Of a stretch of 64,000 nt of DNA, positions 55,357 to 64,000 are shown one piece after another. Made by a program: the position numbers and the translations under genes. The DNA is from Bufo bufo. Taxonomy: Eukaryota; Chordata; Amphibia; Anura; Bufonidae. Within the stretch, counting starts at the first letter, position 1. The number at the start of each line of letters is the position of its first letter. The DNA lies in assembly GCF_905171765.1 (NCBI RefSeq), contig NC_053391.1, forward strand, positions 261,781,918 to 261,845,917, written 5' to 3'. Below the pieces are notes generated by a model. It ran no database searches, was not told the origin of the DNA, and was given only the letters and a program-made list of their open reading frames with translations.

Positions 55357-57361
55357 GCGTCACTTCCGGGTCACGTGGTTCACCAGCCTCCGACGGCCGC
55401 CGTCCTGCATTCCACTGTGCTTCACCTCCGCATCCGATTCCCGCTCCCGTCCGGCAGGTATCCCGGCTCAGGTAACGGTGGGGTACCCTCTGGCTGCATA
55501 TCCCACGCCCAGGCAGCGGAGGGTTCGGTAGCCGCACGCCACTTCAGAGGAGACACCTTAATGATTCCCGGCACAGCAGCGACTACCGCGCCGCTTCCGG
55601 GTCACATGGCGCATCAGCGTCCACGACCGCCGTCCCACAGCGCTCACCTCCACCTCCCGCTCCCGTCCGGCAGGTTTCCTGGCCAGGCAATGGTCGCGTG
55701 CCCCACGTCCAGGCGGCGGAGGGTTCGGCAGCCGGCGCCACTTCCCTCCCCCGCCGGGCAGCCACACAAGCACATTTCACCGCCAGCATCCTTCAAGCAG
55801 CGGTACCGCCTACCGCCACGCACGTCCCGGTCCGCTGGTAAGTGGTGCCGGCACCACTGTCACTAGCCATGTGTCCCGGCTGCAGGCCCCAAACGTTTAA
55901 ACTACGGCATGCTACGGGGTTCATACACCCAGCGTGACAACACCCACGCAGGGCGCACAGGGTATGGCATCGCCATATGCAGTATCCCATGCGTCCGTCA
56001 TACCGTGTCGTCCACGGTCTCCTTACCGCACCGGCCAGTACGCAATTCTAGGCACACCCACGCACGGCGCACAGGGAATGGCATCGCCATACGCAGTATC
56101 CCATGCGTCCGTCATACCGTGTCGTCCACGGCCTCAATACCGCACTGGCCAGTACGCAATTCAAGGCACACCCACGCAGCATACGGGTGGCACACACTGT
56201 ATAGATGTCCGGTGTTTTATGCTCCACAGGTTGTTCGTTACTGCCAGTCGGCAGTGGGTACTGTCAATATCATTCATGCTTTCATCCCATAATAGGTGTC
56301 ATCTCAGGCTTCAAGGGCTCGCACGGTCAAAATATCAAACTCTGACAAATCCTGGTGCAGGTAGATTTCAGTAACATAGTCAGGTCAGGTTTAAATTTTC
56401 TTAAGCTGACCTGGTGCTCTGTTTTGTTCACAGTCAAGTAGTCACATACTCCGTCCTTCAGGATCCGGTAAAGGGAAATTTATTTTGTTTTTCTCTCCCC
56501 CTTTCTCTCTCCTCTCTTCCTCGCCCTCTCCGCACCAGGGGTTCCACTACTCACCAGGGGGTTCATGTACAGCCATTATAAAATAATAAAAATAAAAAAA
56601 AAAGGGGGGGGGGTTTCTCCCCACGTCCTCTGACTCACACGCAGTCCTGGCACGTTCAGCCTCGACAGGTCTGTCACGTCCTCAGACTCGCACGCAGTCC
56701 CGGCACGTTCAGCCTCGACAGGTCTGTCACATCCTCAGACTCAGTTGATAGTCCCGGGATATCTCAGTCCCATGTCTGACACGTGCTCAGACTCTCACGC
56801 AAATTCCGTCACGTTTCAGCATTTGCCAGTTCTGTCACGTCTTCAGACTCAACGTAAGTCCTGTCACGTCCTCAGGCAAACTCGTCAAGTCTGTCACGTC
56901 TTCAGACTCGGTCAAGTCCTGTCACGTCCTCAGGCACTCGCGTCAAGTCTGTCACGTCCTCAGACTCAGTCTAAGTCCTGACACGACTTCAGGCATACGC
57001 AACTCCGTCACGTCATCAGAGATGACGCAAGTCCTGTCACGGCTACAGGCGCCAGTATAGTCCCAGCTCGGTACGGCTTACAGGTCGAGTGTACAGGTCT
57101 CCTGCCTCACACGCATCTACTTTAACCCACTCACATGCAGTTGTGGGCCTCCTCGGTCATCAGCTGTCACGGCTGTACATGCCTCGTCTCGGGGTCCACT
57201 AGGTGGCAGGGGGTGTCAGGGTACACGGGTGTTGCACGTAATTTCCCTCAGGCACAGCTTGCACGATTAGTCTTTCTTCCCTAACCAGTTCACCAGGGTG
57301 CATGGTACGGGCAATCGTCACGTTTAGCTAGCCATCGTGTCATGCATTTCATATATTCTAG
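55357..57361. other. Ngaro-2 leader with short tandem repeats
   Basis: About 2 kb before ORF1. 55360-55860 is GC-rich with repeated CCGGCA/CCGTCCGGCAGG motifs. 55940-56190 has two copies of a segment with ACCCACGCA(G/C)GGCGCACAGGG. 56620-57060 is a loose array around CTGTCACGTCCTCAGACTC. No coding frame is supported; promoter activity is likely but not demonstrated. Confidence 0.55.
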
Positions 57362-58516
57362 ATGGAGCTGCCACATAACCAGGTTCCGATTGCATCCGCG
57401 TCATCCCAAGCCAGCGGGGACGTACAGTCGGAAAGAGGCGTGACCCCTTCCCTAAGGTCATGGAACATATCCAGAATTACCACGGAACTGTTACGCAGAG
57501 GGATTCCCTTCCCTGCATCTGCCAGGAAGGCTGAACTTTTCCGCTTACTACAGTCCGAACCAGGCTCGAGTCAAGAGATGTTTACGCCCAATACCATACA
57601 GACTTCCATTACCCAGTTACACGCGGCTATTGACAACATGGCGTCCTCCATGTCTGGCTTCCAAACCAGTCTAGAGGCAATTCAGAACAGGGCATCCACA
57701 TCCAGCGCCGGCGCCCCAACACTCATGTCTCCGTCAGTTCCCTCCACGTCTGCGGCGACCCCCCCCCCCAACTTCCCTAATGTCGCACCGTCGCATTTCA
57801 TTCCGGCTAACGTTAGGCAGGATATTCTAGACGGTAAGGATGTCAACTTGGCCTGTCTGCTCATCGCTACACACGAGGTACCTGATAATAAGACCATCGC
57901 CTGCGGGGAGGTGTCTGTCATCCTCAAGTCACGGGACATCAGGCTAAACCGCAAACTCAGTATTACTGAGTTTGTGTTGGCGTTTAGCCTATACCGGGAT
58001 GTCATCTGTTCCGTGTCGCCCAGTCGCCGCGAAGAATTAGACCTGTACCTTTACAAAGTGGTAGACTTAGGCCACAAATACGGTGGCACGGCCTTCTACG
58101 AGTATCACAGGTCTTTTTCCGCAAGGGCAGCAGCCTTACTCACACAGTTTCAGCACACCGTCGACTGGGCAGTGACTGACACCGAGCTTTTCTGCCGCCA
58201 TTTTGCTGGCTTGAAAGCCCCCGCGTGTTCCACTTGCAGCGCACACTCCCACACCGCAGAGTGGTGCTCCTCCAGCAATCCCCCGTCAGGCAGCTCCCAG
58301 ACTAGGCAGGCACCCGATAGCGTCATGCCCAAATCCGCCACAGGGGTCGATAAATTAGGCAGGCCCATTAAGTACTTAGGCAAATCGCAAATTTGCAATA
58401 ACTTTAATTACACAGGGTGCTTCTACAGCCAATGCCGGTTGCTGCATTTATGCACCAACTGTTTCAGGGCCCACCCCAAGACGGCGTGCCCCCAGAAAGG
58501 CCTCCACCCGGCATGA
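57362..58516 (+). CDS. Ngaro ORF1 (Gag-like) with SAP-like and zinc-finger modules
   Basis: Open frame of 384 codons from ATG 57362. Residues 34-65 (WNISRITTELLRRGIPFPAS... ending KAELFRLL) resemble a SAP domain, a helix-turn-helix that binds DNA. Residues 70-150 are Ser/Thr/Pro-rich. Residues 150-285 form a helical region likely to be capsid-like. Then come a CX2CX4HX4C knuckle (CSTCSAHSHTAEWC, residues 289-302), a CX7CX4CX3H finger (residues 345-362) and a CX2CX3HX4C motif (364-376). The protein should coat element RNA. ORF2 follows after a few bases in another frame. No stop or frameshift is seen, so this copy may be recent. The name Gag-like reflects position and fingers rather than a clear capsid match. 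Confidence 0.8.
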   Translation: MELPHNQVPIASASSQASGDVQSERGVTPSLRSWNISRITTELLRRGIPFPASARKAELFRLLQSEPGSSQEMFTPNTIQTSITQLHAAIDNMASSMSGFQTSLEAIQNRASTSSAGAPTLMSPSVPSTSAATPPPNFPNVAPSHFIPANVRQDILDGKDVNLACLLIATHEVPDNKTIACGEVSVILKSRDIRLNRKLSITEFVLAFSLYRDVICSVSPSRREELDLYLYKVVDLGHKYGGTAFYEYHRSFSARAAALLTQFQHTVDWAVTDTELFCRHFAGLKAPACSTCSAHSHTAEWCSSSNPPSGSSQTRQAPDSVMPKSATGVDKLGRPIKYLGKSQICNNFNYTGCFYSQCRLLHLCTNCFRAHPKTACPQKGLHPA

Positions 58517-60103
58517 CTAGGCAGGGTGCATGTTGACACGCTAGCCACATTCCTGGCTGATCATCCAGACCAGCAGTGGGTCAGGTTCCTCCTAAATGGT
58601 TTCACCGTAGGTTTTCACACAGGCCAGATATCCCTGCCACAGTCCACGTACGAATGCAGGAATTTGCTGTCTGCTGTCAGGAACCCCGAGGCAGTCAGCG
58701 GCCTCATTCAAGCAGAGTTGGCAAAGGGCTACCTGATAGGTCCTCTGCGCCAGCCCCCTTTCGATTGCTGGAGAGTTAGTCCGATAGGCATGGTTGTTGG
58801 CAAGTTCTCAAATAAAAAACGCCTGATTTATGACCTGTCAGCTCCACATTCTTCTGACGTGCCTAGCCTCAATGCTCTCATTCCCTCCGAGGAATTCGGC
58901 ATGAAATATGCGTCCATAGACGAGGCTATTCAGGTCATACTGTCTTTGGGGCAGCACACGTGGCTGTCAAAAGCAGATATCATCGACGCTTTTAAACTGC
59001 TGCCCATTCACCCCCAACTATGGCAGTGGCATGGCGTTAGGTGGGATGGGCTTTATTATTTCGCTAACTGTCTCACTTTTGGCTCAAAATCAAGCCCTTG
59101 GTTGTTCGATCAGTTTGCAAGCAGTCTACACTGGATCCTTGAGCAAACCTTCAGTGCCCATCACGTCATCCACTATCTAGACGACTTTCTGCTGATCGAA
59201 CCTCCGTCTCGGCCTCCAGGTGATCTAGGAGTCTTGACCGAAGTGTTCAGCAAACTCAGTGTTCCAGTAGCGAATCATAAGCTCGAGGGCCCACACACCA
59301 GTTTGACCTTTTTAGGTATCCAGCTAGACACCGTCGCGTTGCAAGCTAGTTTGCCTCCCGACAAGCTATGTAGAATCAGAGATAATATCCACAAGTTAGC
59401 TTGCGCAGGCATTTGTTCCAGAGTAGAGCTCCAAAGTTTGCTTGGCATGCTCAATTATGCCATGAGGATCATCCCGCAAGGCAGGACTTTCATCTCCAGA
59501 CTCCTTAGCCTTCCATCAACCACTGACCAAGATAGCCAGGTGAGGCTAAATCAACAAGCTCTGGCCGATTTAGTCATGTGGGACCAGTTCCTTTCCAACT
59601 GGAACAGTATTTCATGGTTTACTCCCTCAGTGTCCAGCCACTCCCCCGTTCTCCACGCCGATGCTTCATCAGCTCTGGGCTTTGCCGCCATTTACGGCAA
59701 CCACTGGATGGCCAGCGCTTGGCCACTCGAGGTTACTTCCATACCTGGGTTTTCTCAGACATCCTCACTGTTCGAGATCTACCCCATTGTCGCTGCAGCA
59801 CAGGCGTGGGGAGCTTACTGGCGCAAGAACACAGTGTTGATTCTGACCGATAACGAAGGTCTGGCAGCACTGATCAATAAGGGTAGGTCAGACTCCAGTG
59901 AAATCATGGCCTTTTTGAGACGGTTCATCTGGTTGGCTTTACAACATCAATTTCATTTCGAATGTGCACATATTCCCGGCAAGGTAAACGTGGCAGCAGA
60001 TGCTCTATCTAGAGGTAAACGGCAATTTTTCTTTCAGATTTCACCAGAGGCGGACCCCGTACCAACCCCTACACCATCGCACAGCCTATTAGTCATGCCT
60101 TGA
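58515..60103 (+). CDS. Ngaro ORF2: reverse transcriptase and RNase H
   Basis: The frame opens after a TGA at 58514-58516 and runs to 60103. No ATG is close to its beginning, so reinitiation or a frameshift from ORF1 is likely. RT motifs: KKRLIYDLSAPH, WLSKADIIDAFKLLPIHP (first catalytic Asp), LTFGSKSSPWLFDQF, and YLDDFLLI near 59173-59196 (catalytic Asp pair). RNase H motifs follow: LHADASSALGFAA (Asp), SLFEIYPIVAA (Glu), LTDNEGLAALI (Asp) and NVAADALSR (Asp). This order (RT, RNase H, then a separate recombinase) is that of DIRS/Ngaro elements. The frame is intact. It would copy element RNA into DNA in nucleus or cytoplasm; the site is not shown by sequence. Confidence 0.92.
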
Positions 60104-61040
60104 ACACGCACCTGGTCACAGCCAGGCTCCTCATGCAGAGGTCATTGTCCGAGAATACGGCCAGGATGTACAAGACGGCATGGTCCCATTTTTCTAGGTT
60201 CCAGCTAAAGTGTCCACAACTGGGCATGGACGATATTACGTATTTACTTGCGGTTATGCTTTTTGCCACTCAGACCTCAAACTAGCACACGGCACAATCA
60301 AGTCATACCTAGCCGGTATACAACATTGCTGGCACATCTCTTACCCAGATAGACCCTCACTATTCTCCGCTCACCCTATTAAAACGATCCTCAAGGGGAT
60401 CCAGAATTCAGCAGCAGTCAGCACTATTTCCAGGAGACCCTTCTCCGGGGACATGTTCAAGTCCTTAGCAGCCGTCCTAGATACCAACCCCTTCGGATTA
60501 AGGACTAGCGCCCTAGTTAAAACCGCCCTGTATCTATGCTTCTACGGCTTCTTACGACCCGGGGAATTCACCTGCCCTATTTCCCGCAATACTTTCATTC
60601 AGAAACAACACTTACAACACTTAGGCTCCCACTATGAGCTGACACTTAATCACACCAAAACGTCCAGACCCGGCGAGACCACCAAGGTTAAGTATTTTTC
60701 CACGGGTAACGCATGGTGCCCAGTAGCTGTATTTAACGAATGGTCGGTGGTGATCAAACATGACACACCTCACTCCCCTTTGTTGTCCTACGATTCCGGC
60801 CCACTCACTATCCAGACTTTCCTTAGGTTCGTCCACGCATTGTTGCCGGGACTGGGTGTGGATCCGTTGAGCATTACCGGCCATTCCTTCCGGATAGGCG
60901 CAGCATCAGCCGCCTCTAAAAACAATGTACCGGGTCACATTATAAAGAGATTAGGGCGTTGGAAATCGTTATGCTACACTCGCTATATACCCAACCCTAA
61001 ACGCGAGATGTCTTTAGCTTTCCGGAATTTGTTACTGTGA
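60100..61040 (+). pseudogene. Tyrosine recombinase of Ngaro-2, one frameshift
   Basis: The frame from ATG 60100, overlapping the end of ORF2, gives the N-terminal helical domain (SLSENTARMYKTAWSHF). A frameshift near 60255-60265 moves the rest to a second frame open to 61040: LKLAHGTIKSYLAGIQHCW, then the catalytic domain with FLRPGEF (Arg), GHSFRIGAAS (His and Arg), GRWKS and the nucleophile Tyr in CYTRYIP. It integrates a circular DNA copy by site-specific-type recombination, which agrees with the clean insertion. The R-H-R-Y set is complete; only the single frame break prevents expression. Confidence 0.9.
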
Positions 61041-61435
61041 TGTGTGTTAATACAGTACTTTGTTCACATTACTGTGTCATGTGTTTTTGGCCCCTTTAGG
61101 CTACCCTTTACAGCAGTTCCGCCACGCCTCTACTGCTATGCTTAGGTCACGGGTGTTCTGATAGTCGATCCGAGTACAAGTGTAGGCAACGTAGTTGCCG
61201 TATTTGTGGGAGGGGAGGCTCCCCACACTTACTACTTAAGGCACCTCCGTGCCCTCCCCCCTGGCAGCTGTCGTTTCGATTCCCGGCACTGCAGCGTGTG
61301 CCTCTCCCACCCAACCCCTTCTTTTATCCTTCCATATAGGGTGGCCCCCTTTAGGCTACCCTTTACAGCAGTTCCGCCACGCCTCTACTGCTATGCTTAG
61401 GTCACGGGTGTTCTGATAGTCGATCCGAGTACAAG
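61041..61435 (+). repeat. Ngaro-2 terminal repeats B1-A2-B2
   Basis: B1 (61089-61180) contains GGCTACCCTTTACAGCAGTT and ends GAGTACAAG; A2 (61181-61302) repeats A1; about 40 bp follow; B2 (61343-61435) repeats B1. The copies are almost identical, which suggests a recent insertion. Confidence 0.92.
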
Positions 61436-62738
61436 TCCAACAAAGGCACGCAGAGCCCTTGGAGTACTTGGCAGGGGGTGCTGCTGTATAGCAGTAACCC
61501 TCTCAGTTGTGAGGTGTTTAGTACCTGGAGAAATATAGTGACCTAGGAAAATCACAGTAGATTTACAAAGTTGCAGCTTCTCTTTGGAGGCTTTACAACC
61601 ATTTTCAGCAAGGAAAATAAGCAAAGATAAAGTTTCTTCATTACACTGTTCAGAAACTGTGGCAACAAAGCAACAGATCATCAATATATTGTAAAAGAAC
61701 AGTGTCCGGATAGGTCGGCTGCCTGGACTGCAACACAGAGTGTAAAGCAGTGGAGAAAATATCAGGGGAATTGGCAGCCCCTTGTGGTAAAACGACCCAT
61801 GCATATTGCTTGTGACAGAAAGTGAAAGCAAAATAGGGCCAGCATTCTTCATCTAAAGGAACAGAGAAGAAAGCATTTGCAAGATCAATGACAGAAAAAG
61901 ATGTGGCATCTATGGGCACTTGGTTTAACAGCGTGTGTGGATTGGGCACTTGTGGTGTATTTATGACAGTTACAGCATTCACTGCCCTTAAATCATGTAC
62001 CATACGATAGACTGGAGGCTGACCCTTCACAGTCTGTTTCTTCTTTACAGGAAATAGGGGTGTATTAAAGGGGCTTTTTATAGGGATTATTAGCCCTTTC
62101 CCCAAAAGATCTTTCAGATCATTTGCAATAGCATCCTCCTGTGAAGAATTTAGTGGGTACTGACGCACACATGGCGGCTTAATGCCAGGTTTCAGCTGCA
62201 CAACCACCGGAGTTACTGGTAGCCTGCCTACATCTGTCTTGGAAGTCGCCCACAAATGTGATGGCACTTCAGACAGCCAATCTGGGGGTGTAATCTTAGA
62301 GGTAGAGGAGGCACTAAGTGTCATTAAGGACATAAGTACACACAGAGTCTCTTCAGGCACAGGGGCTGTAATTTGGGGTTTTCCTGAAGAGAAATCCACA
62401 GATGCCCTCATAGCACTGAGTACGTCAGTCCCCAGCAAATTGTATGGACTATCTGAGCTTACCAACACACGCATGACAATAGATAAGGCATCATAAATAT
62501 TAAGTTTAACAGGCTTTGTTAGTGGGAGTTTAACAGTTGTTCCCTCAACCCCTTGACAGTAGATATAATCTGAGGAGATAAGCTCTTCAGGCACATATTT
62601 TTCTTGTATTAGGGTATGGGCTGCTCCTGTGTCTACCAAAAATTCAATTGAATTCCCCGTGTCCTCACATGTGGATGTGATGATTAGTTGTGGACCTGGG
62701 GTTGCGTCAAGGGGGTAGCTAACGTTGAGGGAACTCAC
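61436..62738 (-). pseudogene. pol: Retroviral pro-pol, 5' part: protease and reverse transcriptase
   Basis: Starting near 62738 on the minus strand, the frame encodes an aspartic protease (FLVDTGAAHTLI near 62635, YNLLGTDVL near 62440) and then a reverse transcriptase: QYPLNSSQEDAIANDLKDLL, VHDLRAVNAVT, FSVIDLANAFFSVPL (first catalytic Asp) and LQYIDDLLLC near 61690 (catalytic Asp pair). A frame break near 61660-61690 shifts to 61436-61650, with LRLFLAENGCKASKEKLQ-type and FLGHYISPGTKHL motifs, up to ALRAFVGL where Ngaro-2 is inserted. It begins in the -1 frame relative to gag and overlaps its end by a few bases; there is no ATG at the start, so it was probably made as a fusion by frameshifting. 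Confidence 0.9.
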
Positions 62739-63454
62739 AGGATTGCCCCACCTGGTACTCTTTCCTGGAACCTGCCTTTAGGTTTAAAAGGTTGGTTAGC
62801 CATTATTGGCTTTTTTTTATTTTGTAAGTCTAGCTCAGCTCCCTTTGCTATGGCCACTAGGTCAGGGAACTGGCAGGTCCGCCAATCAGGGCGAGCCTTC
62901 TTTACAGCATCCTGTATGGGTGCTTTTAATCCAGACATGAATGTATGTTTTAGTAGTCTCATGTCCTTACTGTCTCCTGTCTCATACCCCTAGTCAAGCC
63001 AGAGCTGTTCTAAAGCTGTGGCATAGTCAGCTACAGTCTGCTTAGCGTCTTGTGTTTGCATCATAAAAGTGTCAGTCTGATTGTCCTGTTGCTCTTTTAC
63101 CCAGGGTTTAAGGGCCATGATAAATTCCTGGCCTGACTGGTCTGTGGCCTTATCCACAGGGACAGTACCAGGGGCCTTTGCCATCATTTGATTCTTAAGT
63201 ACTTCCCCTCCTTTAGTCTCTAAAAGACTCTCCAGATCCGCCCAAGTGGCTTTATATGCGGTCTGGATACTTTCCAATTTACGAAGGAAAGTACTGGGGA
63301 CAGTACGGGGGTCTGGCAAAGTGTTACACATGGCCAGTAACTCACTAGGAGTCCATGGCCTATAAACCTCATAATCATGTGTTTCCAGTTGCCCAGCTTT
63401 TACTGTGGGGAGGGTTTTATTGACTAATGGGTATAAGCCCACATGAGAGTGTGC

Positions 63455-63526
63455 CTTGGGCCCCCCACAAGCAGAGCATCTCTCTCTTGAGTCTGGGTTC
63501 TGTTGTCCACAATTAGGACAAGTCCA
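63455..63526 (-). other. RanBP2/NZF-type zinc finger in Gag
   Basis: Gag residues 147-170: W147, C149, C152, Asn156, C163, C166 and a closing GGPK. The spacing W-X-C-X2-C-X3-N-X6-C-X2-C equals the family consensus. Some fingers of this family bind ubiquitin, others RNA; which applies here is unknown. Confidence 0.75.
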
Positions 63527-63541
63527 CCCCTCCGGGCCATT

Positions 63542-63562
63542 ATATGGAGGTGGTGCTGTGGG
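63542..63562 (-). other. Overlapping PTAP and PPPY late-domain motifs
   Basis: Gag residues 135-141, PTAPPPY. PTAP is the Tsg101/ESCRT-I docking motif and PPPY the WW-domain motif for Nedd4-like ubiquitin ligases. They share one proline. They lie five residues before the zinc finger. Confidence 0.85.
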
Positions 63563-63964
63563 AGGGAGAGATTTTTGTGGTTTATGGGGGATAATACACC
63601 GTACTTCAGAAGGGATGTTTAATTCTTTTGTTGCCAATTTAATTTCATCCCATATTTCACACATAGTCCCTTTGTCAGTGGCTTTTGCCTTATGGGCAGT
63701 CAAAGTCATTCCCTGGGCTACATCATACCACATTGTGGCCTGGTCATATTTGTTATGGTCTTCCAACCACCCCTTAAAATTAGTGAGAAATTTCTGCCAT
63801 ACTGGTTCATCCAATGTTCCATTCACACCTGCTTCCAATTTCTTTAGCATTTGTCTACAGTCTTTGGTTGCTTCAGTGCCCTTTGCGCATTGCATAATAT
63901 TAATTGCAGAGACCCATTTCTCTTCTCCCTTCTCAGAGGAACGCTTACTCTGTGTAGCCCCCAT

Positions 63965-64000
63965 CCCGTGGGTGGCTCCTTGTAATTCACTATCCAGGTA
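63965..64000 (-). other. Retroviral leader, cut by window end
   Basis: 36 bases upstream of the Gag start. The splice donor, primer-binding site and 5' LTR are not in the window. Confidence 0.6.

Larger units (their letters stand above)
55235..61435 (+). mobile_element. Ngaro-type tyrosine-recombinase retrotransposon 2
   Basis: Repeat order A1 (55235-55356), ORFs, B1 (61089-61180), A2 (61181-61302), B2 (61343-61435). A1 and A2 both start TGTAGGCAACGTAGTTG; B1 and B2 both end GATCCGAGTACAAG. Removing the element (keeping one ACAAG-like end) restores a continuous retroviral pol frame reading ALRAFVGL then VSYCRPW, so it inserted without loss and without target duplication. At 6201 bp it is nearly complete. 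Confidence 0.93.
62735..63964 (-). pseudogene. gag: Retroviral Gag with PTAP/PPPY and NZF-type zinc finger; amber stop
   Basis: The start MGATQS (63964) has the Gly2 and Ser/Thr context of a myristoylation signal. Residues 1-125 are a helical matrix-like domain. Residues 135-141 read PTAPPPY, overlapping PTAP (Tsg101) and PPPY (Nedd4-type ligase) late motifs used for budding. Residues 147-170 are a W-T-C-X2-C-X10-C-X2-C finger with the internal Asn and final GGPK of RanBP2/NZF fingers (63455-63526). Residues 200-324 are capsid-like, including QTVADYATALEQLW. A TAG (62990-62992) interrupts; the frame continues to 62735 with a basic tail. No CCHC knuckle is present. The TAG is probably a mutation because it lies within capsid-like sequence, not at the gag-pol border. 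Confidence 0.85.

Noticed and set aside
55303..55866. Pro/Arg/His-rich frames in the Ngaro-2 leader
   Set aside because: GC-rich leader sequence without domain or start context; frames overlap in several phases.
1..64000. Host genes, tRNA or rRNA genes
   Set aside because: Every frame with recognisable motifs belongs to a transposable element; no exon-like pattern, cloverleaf or rRNA segment was recognised by eye.

Overview
This is a vertebrate genomic window made almost entirely of transposable elements. No host protein-coding gene, rRNA, tRNA or CRISPR array could be supported. The mix suggests an amphibian, most likely a frog: an L1-type LINE, two large hAT transposons, a piggyBac, several Tc1/mariner copies, Penelope-like elements, tyrosine-recombinase (Ngaro-type) retrotransposons, two retrovirus-like LTR elements and several MITEs. 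The species assignment is inference; the element identities rest on protein motifs, terminal repeats and target-site duplications seen in the sequence.

Layout. 1-7421: a retrovirus-like LTR element on the minus strand. It has a 1.9 kb 5' LTR (5506-7421), a tRNA-Arg-like primer site, a gag with two CCHC knuckles (3975-5285), an Env-like membrane remnant, no pol, and a 3' LTR whose outer half is inverted. It sits in an L1-type LINE (7422-9821, resuming 19574-20300). The LINE is split by a 9744 bp hAT transposon (9822-19565) with perfect 8 bp target duplications. 20301-29500: a tandem array and hAT-like remnant interrupted by a 7522 bp piggyBac (21069-28590) with TTAA duplications; its 3' half is a roughly 3.2 kb array of palindromic units. 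29520-30800: a Penelope GIY-YIG remnant followed by a hammerhead ribozyme. 31176-34525: MITEs and a decayed Tc1. 34528-51383: Penelope sequence in inverted orientation, interrupted by a deleted Ngaro-type element (34688-39302), a Tc1 (39757-41333), a 1949 bp tandem duplication containing a second partial Tc1, and a second hAT (44287-50861, perfect 8 bp duplications). 51387-64000: a third Tc1 cut by an endogenous retrovirus on the minus strand (52318 to beyond the window). That retrovirus is interrupted in the reverse-transcriptase region by a nearly complete Ngaro-type element (55235-61435) with textbook A1-ORFs-B1-A2-B2 split repeats.

Relations. The nesting gives a relative chronology: LINE before LTR element and hAT-1; hAT-like remnant before piggyBac; Penelope before Ngaro-1, Tc1 and hAT-2; Tc1-3 before retrovirus before Ngaro-2. 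Nearly every coding region carries stops or frameshifts. The best preserved are Ngaro-2 (ORF1 and ORF2 open, recombinase with one frameshift), piggyBac (one amber codon) and the two hAT transposases, whose lesions lie at different places.

The most unusual observation is the retroviral Gag at 62735-63964. It has overlapping PTAP and PPPY late-domain motifs followed within a few residues by a RanBP2/NZF-type zinc finger, a fold often used to bind ubiquitin. Other points worth a second look are three sequences that fit the hammerhead ribozyme consensus, the dyad-symmetric 775 bp array in the piggyBac, the 37 bp hairpin minisatellite in Ngaro-1, and SAP plus zinc-finger modules in the Ngaro ORF1.
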